Shown here: positions 28,207-39,370 of the stretch, piece after piece | Position numbering within the stretch: the first letter of the stretch is position 1 | Layout of the letters: the number at the start of each line of letters is the position of its first letter | NCBI RefSeq assembly: GCF_008806325.1 | Contig: NZ_WACR01000011.1 | Coordinates: forward strand, 1 to 64,000 | Direction: 5' to 3' | DNA length: 64,000 bases | DNA from: Salibacter halophilus | GTDB lineage: Bacteria > Bacteroidota > Bacteroidia > Flavobacteriales_G > Salibacteraceae | Translations under genes and position numbers: made by a program | Notes under the pieces: model-generated | Told to the model about the DNA's origin: nothing | Seen by the model: only the letters and a program-made list of their open reading frames with translations | Database searches by the model: none

Positions 28207-28680
28207 ATGAGAATCAAAATTCTTGCCATAGGGAAAACCCGCTCAAATTATTTGAACGAAGGTATCGATTTGTTTTTAAAACGGTTGCAGCATTATGTCA
28301 ATGTTGAGCTTAAAAATATCCCTGATGTTAAGGGAGTAAAAAACTTATCAACTGATCAACAAAAGGAGAAAGAAGGTGAGTTTATTTTAAAAGAGCTTTC
28401 GACAAGTGACCGGGTTTATTTGTTAGATGAAAAAGGGAAGGAATACACATCAAAAAAGTTTGCTCGATTTATTGAAAAACAGCAGGTAGCGGGATACAAA
28501 CAAATTGTTTTTTTAGTCGGAGGTCCTTATGGTTTTAGCCAGAGTGTTTACCAGAGGGCTGATGGTAAAATTCAGTTATCATCAATGACTTTTTCGCATG
28601 AAATGGTGCGGTTGTTTTTTGTTGAACAGCTGTACAGAGCTTACACGATTTTAAATAACGAGCCCTATCATCACGAATAA
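28207..28680 (+). CDS. rlmH: 23S rRNA (pseudouridine-1915-N3)-methyltransferase RlmH
   Basis: 157 residues, normal for this SPOUT enzyme. N-terminal MRIKILAIGKTRSNYLNEGID; knot motif VFLVGGPYGFSQSVYQ; C-terminal LSSMTFSHEMVRLFFVEQLYRAYTILNNEPYHHE, which is diagnostic. Convergent with gyrB across a shared hairpin. Confidence 0.97.
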   Translation: MRIKILAIGKTRSNYLNEGIDLFLKRLQHYVNVELKNIPDVKGVKNLSTDQQKEKEGEFILKELSTSDRVYLLDEKGKEYTSKKFARFIEKQQVAGYKQIVFLVGGPYGFSQSVYQRADGKIQLSSMTFSHEMVRLFFVEQLYRAYTILNNEPYHHE

Positions 28681-28681
28681 A

Positions 28682-28712
28682 AATCCCCTTTCGATCTTGT
28701 CAAAAGGGGATT
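28682..28712 (-). terminator. Hairpin terminator between rlmH and gyrB
   Basis: 10-base perfect stem (28682-28691 with 28703-28712), 11-base loop. The T-rich tail is on the reverse strand, so it mainly serves gyrB; it may also end rlmH transcripts. Confidence 0.7.
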
Positions 28713-28734
28713 GTAGATTGTGAGAATCTAAATG

Positions 28735-30690
<1,956 letters not shown>

Positions 30691-30720
30691 CTATAATTCT
30701 ATTTATAGCATGAATTCATA

Positions 30721-30728
30721 CAAAGATA
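30721..30728 (-). promoter_or_regulatory. -7 box for gyrB
   Basis: Reverse-strand TATCTTTG, 33 bases before the gyrB ATG. No TTTG at the -33 position; instead the exact dispersed word lies at 30751-30760. Confidence 0.45.
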
Positions 30729-30750
30729 ACATTCTGCACGCCATACGAGT

Positions 30751-30760
30751 GGTTCTGACC
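30751..30760 (+). repeat. Intergenic copy of the dispersed GGNTCTGACC word
   Basis: GGTTCTGACC followed by G. It is the only one of the 38 exact copies found outside a gene. It sits where the -33 element of the gyrB promoter would be. Confidence 0.85.
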
Positions 30761-30802
30761 GAACCTTTAGACCTGACTTTTCAACATGAATTTAACAGTC
30801 TC

Positions 30803-32557
30803 TTAATTGCCCCAAAAACTGTAGGTAAATCCTGCCAGCACTGATATCCGCTGAACGGGATAATTCATCCAGCGATTGTATTGGATTGATGCGAGATTGT
30901 ATCCTTTGAGAAACGCACTAATTTTCTTGTTGTACCGGTATTCAACACCGAGGTTTATATCTACGTAAGTTGGCAGTTTTTGTGCGTAAATACCGTTGGC
31001 TACTTCTTCATCAGAATTGGATTCATAGAGTGTTTGTGCATAGCGATCAGTTACAGCGAAAATATCTGCCGTGGCGATAATTTTATCGCGCATGTTGTAA
31101 CGACCACTTAATGTAGCTTTAAACCTGGGCATGTGCCATGCTTTGGGGAAGTTGTTAGGATCGTAACTGTAGTAATCAACTCTTGCTGTTGCATTGATCT
31201 TTTCAGCGTGGAAGTATGAAACCTCAGCAGTTAATTGCGTTACATTCATTGTGTCATAAACTACGCTGAATGTTCCATTGTCGCGAAAAATTTGATCGAC
31301 TGATGGAGGTATAAACATATTTTGCACCCCAAAAAATGGATTGTTCGCAATTTGTTTGCGAGCTGCTTTTAAGTTGAAGGAGAGCTCAGATGTAAAGGCA
31401 CCGCGAACACCACCGTAAAAGTTGTAGCGAGTATTTTTGTTTTCAACAGTTGATATAGGGGCTACAAACCTGTTTGTTTGACGCAATGAATTTAGGTTTA
31501 CGCGTTCCAAACCTCCGTCAATACCGGCATAAGGAATAATGTAATCTTCGTAAATGTTGTAATTCACAAAAACATCAGGGTAGAAACGGAAATCTGTTTC
31601 GTTTTCATTTTCGATGAATGCACTTATTCCAAACTTAGCACGCCATTTTTTTCCTTTTACTTCAATTTTTGGGTTGATTTCAACGAAGAGATTAGGATCA
31701 TTGTAAGCAGAGTCGTAAATTGTTTGATCATTGTAATCTGCATTGATATCAATTACTCCAAGTTCAGATCCAAAATAGCGACTAAAAGTTGAATTCAGTT
31801 TAAGGTGATGTTCCTGAACAGCATCGTCTAAGCTCGTGAAAAGGTAGTCGTACTCAGCGTCAAAGCGGTAATTTACCATTTGCGAATCGGCATGAAAGCT
31901 GGCAAATTCTGCTGTTGCATTCAAGTTGTTGTAAATCCTTTTGATTTCATCCTTTTCGATGTCATCATAATTATAGGTAACACTGTCAGAGAAAAACTCA
32001 GGATAACCGTAATTATGATGTACATCGCGACTGTAATTGACATCTCCTTTTAACTGGTGCGATTTAAAAAAGCGAGTTCCGTAAACTGATGCGCTATTAT
32101 TGCTGTATCCGCTAAACGGGACATCATCAATTTCACCCTGGCTCGATAAATGGTCCAGAGCAACACCCCACCGGCCATTTCGCGAACGAGTGTTGTTTAA
32201 TCTTACTTTTCCGTATGTAGTGAGGTAATTCCCCATTCCTAATTCTGCATAGCCACGGTAAAGCCTGTTTAATGGCTCTCCTTTTATGCGTGCTGCTTTT
32301 ATCGTATCGGGCAGATAAGATGTTTGAAAGTTTGTTGGGATAAACTTGTAGTCAAACTCCATTTTTTCTGGCTTAACATCGAGTCGTTTTGGTGAATCTG
32401 TGATTTTAATGGCGTTTGAAATTGTGGGTTCAAACTCCTTCACGATAATGACGTTCTCCGTTGATAACGTGTCGCCATTTCCGCGTTGGATCTGACCAAA
32501 ACCATTGATACCAAACGTCAATAAAAGCGCGAATATGATTGTTGCTCTTGTTCTCAT
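30803..32557 (-). CDS. Outer-membrane beta-barrel protein (TonB-receptor-like, no plug)
   Basis: About 584 residues from the ATG at 32557, 2 bases after the TPR gene's stop; an earlier ATG would overlap it. Signal peptide ATIIFALLLTFGINGFGQ. A short conserved periplasmic segment follows (VIIVKEFEPTISNAIKITDSPKRLD), then a long series of barrel strands ending GFTYSFWGN. I recall this start in Bacteroidota 'TonB-dependent receptor' annotations, but neither a carboxypeptidase-like domain nor a plug is visible. Probably works with the co-transcribed TPR protein. Confidence 0.75.
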   Translation of the reverse strand: MRTRATIIFALLLTFGINGFGQIQRGNGDTLSTENVIIVKEFEPTISNAIKITDSPKRLDVKPEKMEFDYKFIPTNFQTSYLPDTIKAARIKGEPLNRLYRGYAELGMGNYLTTYGKVRLNNTRSRNGRWGVALDHLSSQGEIDDVPFSGYSNNSASVYGTRFFKSHQLKGDVNYSRDVHHNYGYPEFFSDSVTYNYDDIEKDEIKRIYNNLNATAEFASFHADSQMVNYRFDAEYDYLFTSLDDAVQEHHLKLNSTFSRYFGSELGVIDINADYNDQTIYDSAYNDPNLFVEINPKIEVKGKKWRAKFGISAFIENENETDFRFYPDVFVNYNIYEDYIIPYAGIDGGLERVNLNSLRQTNRFVAPISTVENKNTRYNFYGGVRGAFTSELSFNLKAARKQIANNPFFGVQNMFIPPSVDQIFRDNGTFSVVYDTMNVTQLTAEVSYFHAEKINATARVDYYSYDPNNFPKAWHMPRFKATLSGRYNMRDKIIATADIFAVTDRYAQTLYESNSDEEVANGIYAQKLPTYVDINLGVEYRYNKKISAFLKGYNLASIQYNRWMNYPVQRISVLAGFTYSFWGN

Positions 32558-32559
32558 GA

Positions 32560-35500
32560 TTATTCGTTTTCCCATTCTTCGGTTTCCATTTCTTCCTCAG
32601 GCATGAGTTTTTCGTAGTTCACCGAGTCGATGGATAAATCGATTTCTGTTTCTTCCTGTTTCTCAGGTTGAGGGTTTTCAGCTTTGATGATTTTGTCGAG
32701 TTTTTCCTGAGCTTCGGTCAGAACCGACTCGTCACCATCGTAGTTTTCTAAAATACTCTCAAGCGTGGCTTTGGCCTGGAATGAATCGTCCTGTGCAAGG
32801 TAGATATCCGCCAGGAGAATTAGTCCATTAGCCAGCCAGTAGTCGTAAGTTGGTGTGTGGTTGATCAGTTTGAAGACAGCCTTTTTAGCTGTGTCGAGCT
32901 GAGCCGAATCTGCCTTATTTTGTTCGTAGAGCAAGCTCGCAATTCTGTATTTCGATTCTGCCGCTTTTTGATTTTGAGTGGTATCGGTAACAGAAGTGTA
33001 GTACTCTATCGCTTTATCTTTTTGCCCTGATGTTTCAAGACTCTTAGCAATAGTAAAGAGCGACTCAACATAAAGAGGCTCTTTGATTTTTTGCATGTCT
33101 TTTACCTGGCGGGCATACTGGATAGCATCGCTGTATTTTTCGAGTTCAAAAGATGTTCTCATCAACCCGATGATCGCTTGCTGTTTGTTTTCCTCGTATT
33201 GTGCAATGCGCTGCAATTTTTCGTAATAGCGGTGAGCTTTTATGAAGTTGTCGTTTTTGTAGTTGAGATAGGCAGCCTTGCTGATAGCCGGTTCTGAAAA
33301 TTTGTTGATTGGCTCGTCAGCTACACGCTGGTAGTATTCCATTGATTCTGGCAGGTTGTTCTTTTTGTAAAGGCATTCTGCGATGTAGAAATTTGCGTTT
33401 TTCTCAAAAATCGGTTGGTCGAATTTTTCGAGGTAAGCTTTGAAGTCTTTCACTGCCTGACCACAATTTGATGCCATGTACTGAAGCTCGGCACTTTCAT
33501 AATTGAGCGAGTCTAGAGCGCCATCGCTTACATTCATGAAATCGAGTCCTGTGATGTAATCCTCGTATTCCTGAACGCGGCCGGTTTCTTTGTAAATGTT
33601 TTTGATGGCCCGCATCGCTTCTTTAGAATCAGAATAGCTCGGATTTTCATCAACCACTTTCTTGAAAATGGAAAGTGCTTTTTCGTTTTGGCTCTGATTA
33701 TAATAAATAAGCCCGATGCTGACCTGTGCGCGTTTTTTATACGGACTGTAAGGGTAATTCTCTACGATGTCTTCAAATGTTTGAAGTGCTTTATCTGTGT
33801 TCTGATTATTGAGATAACTGCGTCCCAGTTCATAGGATGCAGCTGCAAAATAGTCTGAGTTTGGATATTCGTCAACAAGCTTTGTGAGGAGTCTTATTTT
33901 TTCTTCAGGCTTTTTGAGAACACCATTTGCCTGAGCGTATTGATAGAGAACATAATCAGTGTCACGTAATTTGAGGTTCAGCGCTTTTTGATAATACTCT
34001 AGTGATAGCAAGTATTGTTTTGTCACGAAATAAGCGTCACCGGTTCTGATGTATGCATCGTTGAGTTTGAGACTGTCAATTCCTTTTTTGTTGATGTACT
34101 TTCTGAACCAGTTTGCTGCCTCAGTGTATTTTTCTTGTTGAAAATAGGCGTACCCGATGTTGTAATGAGCAGGCTTAAACTCATCGAGCAGAATTGCACG
34201 TGGTTCAAATAAAAACGCTTTATACGATTCTATACTACTGTTGTAGCGGTTTAGCCTGTAAAGAGCTTCGGCTTTCCAATAGTGCGATTTTGTTGAAATT
34301 TCTTTATCGCCAGATGTCTCTGTGATTTTTTCAAATGTTTCTGCTGCTTCGTTGTACTGTCCGTTTTGGAATTCTTCTGTCGCCAGGTTGTAGAGTAGTT
34401 TTTGGTAAACTTTCTCCAATCTGGGGTCGAGATCTTTTGTGTTTTCGAGTGAGGCAATTGCAGAGCGATAATTTTTTGAGTTGAGGTAAATGTTTACCAA
34501 ATAGTTGTATGCTTCTTCTTTCCTTATTGCATCAGGGTATTTTTCAAGGTATTGGATGAAAGCATCAATAGCTTTGCTGTACGGGTCGTAATCCAATTCA
34601 TACGATAACTGTGCGAATGAGAACAGTGCATCTTCGGCAACTTCCTCGTTGTACTTCATTTGTGAAGCATCGTAAAAACTACTGCGAGCTGCTTTTTTGT
34701 TGCCCTGTTTTAACTGGCACTCTGCAAGTAAATAATTCGCTTGTTGGGCGAGTGAGTCTTTTTCATAAGTAACACGTTGCAAGTACTTGATGGAATTCTC
34801 GCAATCTGTTGTTTTGTGGTAAGCAAAGCCTAGTTGAAAGTAATCCTGTCTTTCGGCTGCGCGGCTTATTTTGATGTATTCCTCCAGATAAGGAATCGCG
34901 TTGTTGTAATCTTCCTGGGCAAAATAAGCTTCACCGATGAGTCGGGAAATTTCATCCTGTCTCTTTGTTCTTGGATTTTCTAAAAATGGCTTTCCGTAAC
35001 TGATGAGTGAATCATACTCTTCCTGCAGGTAGTAAAGTTGTGTGATATAGTAAGGGACAATTCGCTCAAACTTCTCGTCCTTCTCAATTTTTTTGAAACG
35101 CGTTATAGCTGTTTGGTATTTGCCCTGCTCATAAGCGATCTGACCGTAATAATAGTTAGCCGGAGAGTAGTACAGGTTAGGCACATCGATTATTTCGTAA
35201 AAGTTTTGTTTCGATTTTGTGAGTGAGTCGAGTTGGTAAAGTGCGTAACCATTTCTAAAGTAAAACTCGTGACTTTCTTTATTGGTCAGATCCAGGAAGT
35301 CCAGCTTATCGTACCAGTAGAGAACATCTTCCCAGTCTTTTTTTCGGTAGTAGTATTTTCCCAGTTGGAAGTAAGCATTTTTAACCCTCGGGCTCTCAGG
35401 GTAATCCTGAACAAACTTTTTGAGAAGATAAGCGGCATTCCTATTAAACAGATTGAGGGAGCTCAATGCTTTGTAATAAGCCGAGTTTGAATAAACTTCT

Positions 35501-35688
35501 GATGTGGGATCGTCAACCTCTTCCTGCGCCTTCTCAAAAGACTTGATGGCCGCACTGTATTTTTCTTTTTCATACAAATCCAGCCCTTCATTGTAATATT
35601 TGATATCACTAACGCGAACCTCAGTTTGTTGTGCAAAACCGATCACACAAACTGCATTTATAAGGAGTAGTAAAACTGCTTTTCTCAT
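32560..35688 (-). CDS. Large periplasmic tetratricopeptide-repeat protein
   Basis: 1042 residues. Signal peptide MRKAVLLLLINAVCVIGFAQ, then about 20-25 TPR-like units across the protein; examples are YNEGLDLYEKEKYSAAIKSFEKAQEE, YYYRKKDWEDVLYWYDKL and AASYELGRSYLNNQNTDKALQTFEDIVENYP. The C-terminus is acidic (EKQEETEIDLSIDS; EEEMETEEWENE). TPR rods usually act as protein-binding scaffolds; here probably in the periplasm at the outer membrane, given the barrel gene 2 bases downstream. Specific function unknown. Confidence 0.88.
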   Translation of the reverse strand: MRKAVLLLLINAVCVIGFAQQTEVRVSDIKYYNEGLDLYEKEKYSAAIKSFEKAQEEVDDPTSEVYSNSAYYKALSSLNLFNRNAAYLLKKFVQDYPESPRVKNAYFQLGKYYYRKKDWEDVLYWYDKLDFLDLTNKESHEFYFRNGYALYQLDSLTKSKQNFYEIIDVPNLYYSPANYYYGQIAYEQGKYQTAITRFKKIEKDEKFERIVPYYITQLYYLQEEYDSLISYGKPFLENPRTKRQDEISRLIGEAYFAQEDYNNAIPYLEEYIKISRAAERQDYFQLGFAYHKTTDCENSIKYLQRVTYEKDSLAQQANYLLAECQLKQGNKKAARSSFYDASQMKYNEEVAEDALFSFAQLSYELDYDPYSKAIDAFIQYLEKYPDAIRKEEAYNYLVNIYLNSKNYRSAIASLENTKDLDPRLEKVYQKLLYNLATEEFQNGQYNEAAETFEKITETSGDKEISTKSHYWKAEALYRLNRYNSSIESYKAFLFEPRAILLDEFKPAHYNIGYAYFQQEKYTEAANWFRKYINKKGIDSLKLNDAYIRTGDAYFVTKQYLLSLEYYQKALNLKLRDTDYVLYQYAQANGVLKKPEEKIRLLTKLVDEYPNSDYFAAASYELGRSYLNNQNTDKALQTFEDIVENYPYSPYKKRAQVSIGLIYYNQSQNEKALSIFKKVVDENPSYSDSKEAMRAIKNIYKETGRVQEYEDYITGLDFMNVSDGALDSLNYESAELQYMASNCGQAVKDFKAYLEKFDQPIFEKNANFYIAECLYKKNNLPESMEYYQRVADEPINKFSEPAISKAAYLNYKNDNFIKAHRYYEKLQRIAQYEENKQQAIIGLMRTSFELEKYSDAIQYARQVKDMQKIKEPLYVESLFTIAKSLETSGQKDKAIEYYTSVTDTTQNQKAAESKYRIASLLYEQNKADSAQLDTAKKAVFKLINHTPTYDYWLANGLILLADIYLAQDDSFQAKATLESILENYDGDESVLTEAQEKLDKIIKAENPQPEKQEETEIDLSIDSVNYEKLMPEEEMETEEWENE

Positions 35689-35836
35689 AACTTTATAGAC
35701 AGTATTATTGCCAATCTATTGAGGTGTAAAATTACAGTTGTAAGTCCAGAGAAAAGTTGTGGCTTATTTTAGTTTTCAACCTAAAACTGTTGAACGCAAA
35801 ACGCACAGGTTATCATATTCATGTGTCCATTAATGC

Positions 35837-35844
35837 TAAATTTG
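35837..35844 (+). promoter_or_regulatory. -7 box for ftsE
   Basis: TAAATTTG (TAnnTTTG), 15 bases before the ATG at 35860. It lies in the 171-base divergent region between the TPR gene and ftsE, where nothing else stands out. Confidence 0.4.
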
Positions 35845-35859
35845 TGCAAAACCTGAAAG

Positions 35860-36531
35860 ATGAGCGAAAACACGGTAATTGAAATTAGTAACGGCAAAAT
35901 AAATCAGGGAAAGACTACTGTCCTTGAGGAAGTAAATGTGCAGGTAGACAAAGGTCAGTTCATTTACCTGGTTGGTAAAACCGGGTCAGGTAAAAGTAGT
36001 TTGCTCAAAACGCTTTACGGTGAATTACCTTTAAAAGAAGGTGAAGGACAGGTTGCCGGTTATCAACTCAATAAGTTGAAAAAGAAAGAAATTCCGTTTT
36101 TGCGTAGAAAGCTGGGTATCGTTTTTCAGGATTTTCAATTATTGATGGATCGCTCAGTTAATCAAAACCTTGTTTTTGTGATGAAGGCTACCGGCTGGAC
36201 AGACAAGAAAAAGATGAAAGAACGGATCGATAAAGTGCTTACTCAGGTTGGTTTACAAGATAAAGGTCCCAGTATGCCGCATCAACTTTCAGGAGGTGAA
36301 CAACAACGCATCGCCATTGCGAGAGCACTTATCAATGAACCCGAACTAATTCTCGCTGATGAGCCAACAGGAAATCTCGATCCTGAAACATCTGATAAAA
36401 TCATCCATCTCCTCAGTGATATCAGCATGAATGGTACGGCAGTTCTCATGGCAACTCATGATTATGCACTCATGGAAAAGTACAAATCCAAAACCATCAC
36501 GTGTAAAGATGGTAGGGTTGAAATGAGTTGA
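35860..36531 (+). CDS. ftsE: Cell-division ABC ATPase FtsE
   Basis: 223 residues. Walker [10 protein letters not shown] at 39-47, Q-loop VFQDFQLL, signature LSGGEQQR at 143-150, Walker [14 protein letters not shown] at 163 onward, H-loop ATHDYALM. The VFQDFQLL...[10 protein letters not shown] pattern and length fit FtsE, which with FtsX controls peptidoglycan hydrolysis at the septum. LolD/MacB-type ATPases are the alternative. ftsX is not adjacent; instead a glycosyltransferase begins at the stop codon. Confidence 0.85.
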   Translation: MSENTVIEISNGKINQGKTTVLEEVNVQVDKGQFIYLVGKTGSGKSSLLKTLYGELPLKEGEGQVAGYQLNKLKKKEIPFLRRKLGIVFQDFQLLMDRSVNQNLVFVMKATGWTDKKKMKERIDKVLTQVGLQDKGPSMPHQLSGGEQQRIAIARALINEPELILADEPTGNLDPETSDKIIHLLSDISMNGTAVLMATHDYALMEKYKSKTITCKDGRVEMS

Positions 36532-37421
36532 TGATGAGGTTGTCGGTTCTAATCCCGGTAAAAAATTACACGCTCGTCCCTTTCGCAAGTGAATTGGTTG
36601 ATCAGCTCGGTCAGAGCCTTGATAAAGCTGACTTTGAGTTACTCATTGCTGAAGATGGTAGCGACAGCGAACATGTTGAGCTCAACAGTGAAGTGAATCA
36701 ACTTGAAGGTTCAAAGCAGCTTGTGATAGCAGAAGATATTGGGAGAGCTTCTGTCAGAAACTATCTCGCTAACGAAGCCAATGGAGACTGGCTTATTTTT
36801 CTCGATGCAGATTCTGATATCGATTCTGACTTTATCGCAAATTATTTGAGAGAAATTGAAAAGAACGAAGCTGAGGTTATCGTAGGCGGAACTAAATACA
36901 GAGACGAAATGCCGGCTGAAGGAAAGCTTCGCTGGTATTATGGAAAAGCTCGCGAGGAACGCTCTGGATCTGACCGAAACAAATATCCTTACAGTGGTTT
37001 TGCGGCCAATAATTTCGCGATTCTAAAAAGTGCTTTTGACAAGGTCAGGTTTGACGAATCATTAACTGAATACGGTCACGAAGACACATTATTTGGAAAA
37101 GAATTACAGCGTAAAAAAGTTAAGATTCAGCATATAGAAAATGCTGTTTATCACATCGGGTTGGAGACGAACAGTGATTTTTTGGACAAGTCAAAAGTAG
37201 CCGTTGAGTCACTTTTTAATCTTTGGCAAAACGGAAAATTGAAGACTCGGGATAGTCTGTTATTGCAGACATACATAAAGATGAAGCCTTTCATTCCGGT
37301 TCTGAGGTTTTTTAAAAAAGGTTTTGAACGGAATTTGATATCAGCCACTAAACCAAAGATTGGCTATTTTGATTTGCTGAAATTGATTTGGCTTTACCGG
37401 GCAGATAAAGCTCGCTCATAA
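36531..37421 (+). CDS. Glycosyltransferase family 2
   Basis: About 296 residues; the ATG shares one base with the ftsE stop (TGATG). N-terminal GT-A motifs: RLSVLIPVKNYTLVPFASELVDQL, ELLIAEDGSD, WLIFLDADSDID. Then FAANNFAILKSAFDKVRFDESLTEYGHEDTLFGKELQRK, the acceptor-site ED motif. No membrane helices. Translationally coupled to ftsE and convergent, by 28 bases of overlap, with a GT4 gene. Confidence 0.88.
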   Translation: MMRLSVLIPVKNYTLVPFASELVDQLGQSLDKADFELLIAEDGSDSEHVELNSEVNQLEGSKQLVIAEDIGRASVRNYLANEANGDWLIFLDADSDIDSDFIANYLREIEKNEAEVIVGGTKYRDEMPAEGKLRWYYGKAREERSGSDRNKYPYSGFAANNFAILKSAFDKVRFDESLTEYGHEDTLFGKELQRKKVKIQHIENAVYHIGLETNSDFLDKSKVAVESLFNLWQNGKLKTRDSLLLQTYIKMKPFIPVLRFFKKGFERNLISATKPKIGYFDLLKLIWLYRADKARS

Positions 37422-38494
37422 ACCTCAAGCAATGTTTTTTCGTCCTTTTGCCAATTGTGAACTTCACGTGCTTTTTTAGCGTTTTCGATTAGTTGCTGTC
37501 GGTACTGCTCATTTTCTAGGACTTCCTTGATTGCGCTTGCAAGTGTTTCGGCATCCAGTGAGTCGATCAATTTTGCTACTTCAAACTCATTATTGAAGTT
37601 TTCATACTCAGGATATTTCATCGCAATTTGCGGAATTCCGCTGTGGTAATAATCGAAAAAACGATTTGCGAGGGAATGTTGATTACTGAGACCTGCATTG
37701 CTGAATAGCGTGAATCCGAGTTTGGCTCCCACTGTGAATCGCTTTAATTCATCGGGATCGACATAGCCCTTAAATGTGATTTTAGAATCAAGTTTTTCAT
37801 TTTTCACAAGTTCTCGCATTTCATCGTAAGCATTTCCCAGTCCGCAAATGATGAGTTCGTGATCGTTGATTTGATGCATTGCAAGAATAAGCTCTTTCAG
37901 ACCTCTGCCAACATTTACAGCTCCCTGATACAGAATGTAAGGTCGATCGTTTTGAATAGGATCAGGATCTGGTTTTCGTTCACTAACATTGCGCACAATT
38001 TGATAATCAACTCCGTATTTCTCCTTAAAAAGCCTGGCGTAACCTCTTGAAACTGTATAGCCAAATTTGATTTTAGGAACAGTCCATTTTTCAATTCGGG
38101 TCCATACTTTTTTGACGAAGGGGCGCTCAACAACTTCTTCCATTTCAGTGAAGTACTCGTGAGCATCGTAAATGATGGTCTTGTTTTTAATTCTGGATGC
38201 TGAATAAGAGGCTGCAATTGAGTCGAGGTCAATCGTATTGATAACATCTAACTTTTGACCTAATAAAAAGAAAAACAACCTGATGTTGTATTCGGCATAG
38301 AACAAAAATCCTTTTTCAAACCAGCCATTTAAACGGTGTTGTTCAAAAGGTTGATCAGTTAGCGGTTCACTAAAAGGACGCTTTCTACCCACTAGAAGTA
38401 CATCGTAGCCGGCTGTGGATAGCGATGTGCATATACGCTTCATCCGCTGATCGTAATTGAGATCAGTAGTTACGGTACAAACGATTTTGGTCAT
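37394..38494 (-). CDS. Glycosyltransferase, GT4-like
   Basis: 366 residues, GT-B fold. N-terminal VCTVTTDLNYDQRMKRICTSLSTAGYDVLLVGRK; middle NTIDLDSIAASYSASRIKNKTIIYDAHEYFTEMEEV; C-terminal YILYQGAVNVGRGLKELILAM, ITFKGYVDPDEL, NRFFDYYHSGIPQIAM. Its ATG overlaps the stop of the formyltransferase gene (ATGA), so the two are coupled. Sugar unknown. Confidence 0.88.
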   Translation of the reverse strand: MTKIVCTVTTDLNYDQRMKRICTSLSTAGYDVLLVGRKRPFSEPLTDQPFEQHRLNGWFEKGFLFYAEYNIRLFFFLLGQKLDVINTIDLDSIAASYSASRIKNKTIIYDAHEYFTEMEEVVERPFVKKVWTRIEKWTVPKIKFGYTVSRGYARLFKEKYGVDYQIVRNVSERKPDPDPIQNDRPYILYQGAVNVGRGLKELILAMHQINDHELIICGLGNAYDEMRELVKNEKLDSKITFKGYVDPDELKRFTVGAKLGFTLFSNAGLSNQHSLANRFFDYYHSGIPQIAMKYPEYENFNNEFEVAKLIDSLDAETLASAIKEVLENEQYRQQLIENAKKAREVHNWQKDEKTLLEVYERALSAR

Positions 38495-39258
38495 TTTATT
38501 TTATCGAGTTTGTCGAGGGTAAGTTCAACTTTTTGGCCGTTTTTGATAGCGTAGGGAGGTGGGAAAGGAGGCAGGTGCGTTGCCCTAATGTGTTTTTCGA
38601 TTTTTTCTTTAGGCCAGTTTAAATCTATCTTTTTTACTTCATCAATCTCGTGGCGGTAATGGTATGATGAACCTCTTTCTTCTTCGAGATCTGATTGTGA
38701 AACAGGGGAGTAGTTTCCTTTAATCAAATCCTCAATTTTTTCGCTGAAGAGCTTTTTAGAAGTTTCTACAGTATTTTCATACAGCTCTTTAACTGTACAT
38801 TTCTCAGGAATTGGGAATCGCTTTTCAAACAATATGCTGCCGCTGTCAATTCCGGGTTCTAATCGATGAAGTGTGGTTCCAAAAGTTTTGGCTTCGTCCA
38901 GAATTGCAAATGTGAATTGATTACATCCGCGGTATTCGGGAAGTGGAGCCATGTGTAAGTTCACAGCAATTTGGCTTGCCAGCTCGATGTGCTCTGACCG
39001 TAAAATCTCATGATGCTGAACCGATAAAATGATATCGAGATCATCGATTTCTTTTAAGTCGTTAAGGCTTGTCAGAACCGGAATTTCGTTCTCTTTGGCT
39101 AATGACGAAACGGTTTCACCGGAATCGAGTTTATTGGCTTTTGTCAGTACAGCTATAACTTCAGCCTTGAGTTCATCCTGCCTGTTGATCAATTCTGAAA
39201 GACAAAATGCCCCAATAGCCTTACTGCCCAAAAACGCTATTTTGCGAATCTTACTCAC
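38491..39258 (-). CDS. Formyltransferase-family protein (methionyl-tRNA formyltransferase-like)
   Basis: 255 residues, shorter than Fmt (about 310) because the C-terminal OB domain is reduced. Seen: KIAFLGSKAIGAFCLSELI, DLDIILSVQHHEILRSEHIELASQIAVNLHMAPLPEYRGCNQFTFAILDE, and TTLHRLEPGIDSGSILFEKRFPI, the N10-formyl-THF-dependent transferase core (Asn, His and Asp). Coupling to a glycosyltransferase suggests sugar-amine formylation rather than tRNA, which is inference. A -7 box ends 6 bases from the ATG. Confidence 0.8.
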   Translation of the reverse strand: MSKIRKIAFLGSKAIGAFCLSELINRQDELKAEVIAVLTKANKLDSGETVSSLAKENEIPVLTSLNDLKEIDDLDIILSVQHHEILRSEHIELASQIAVNLHMAPLPEYRGCNQFTFAILDEAKTFGTTLHRLEPGIDSGSILFEKRFPIPEKCTVKELYENTVETSKKLFSEKIEDLIKGNYSPVSQSDLEEERGSSYHYRHEIDEVKKIDLNWPKEKIEKHIRATHLPPFPPPYAIKNGQKVELTLDKLDKIK

Positions 39259-39264
39259 TGCTCA

Positions 39265-39272
39265 CAAACCTA
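39265..39272 (-). promoter_or_regulatory. -7 box abutting the formyltransferase start
   Basis: Reverse-strand TAGGTTTG, leaving 6 bases to the ATG at 39258; another candidate leaderless transcript. Confidence 0.35.
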
Positions 39273-39344
39273 CTAAATAGCGCGTTCACAGGGCGTGGTT
39301 TATAAAAGTTTTTGTGATTGAAAGTGTCGAGCTCAGGTTTGATT

Positions 39345-39352
39345 TAGCTTTG
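39345..39352 (+). promoter_or_regulatory. -7 box for murB
   Basis: TAGCTTTG, 18 bases before the chosen murB ATG, which supports that start. TTG at 39318-39320 is 24 bases upstream, slightly wide for a -33 element. Confidence 0.4.
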
Positions 39353-39370
39353 AAATGTAATAGAACCATT

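Noticed and set aside
35689-35859. Possible small RNA or riboswitch in the TPR/ftsE divergent gap
   Set aside because: Apart from one -7 box, no stable structure or known riboswitch motif is visible.
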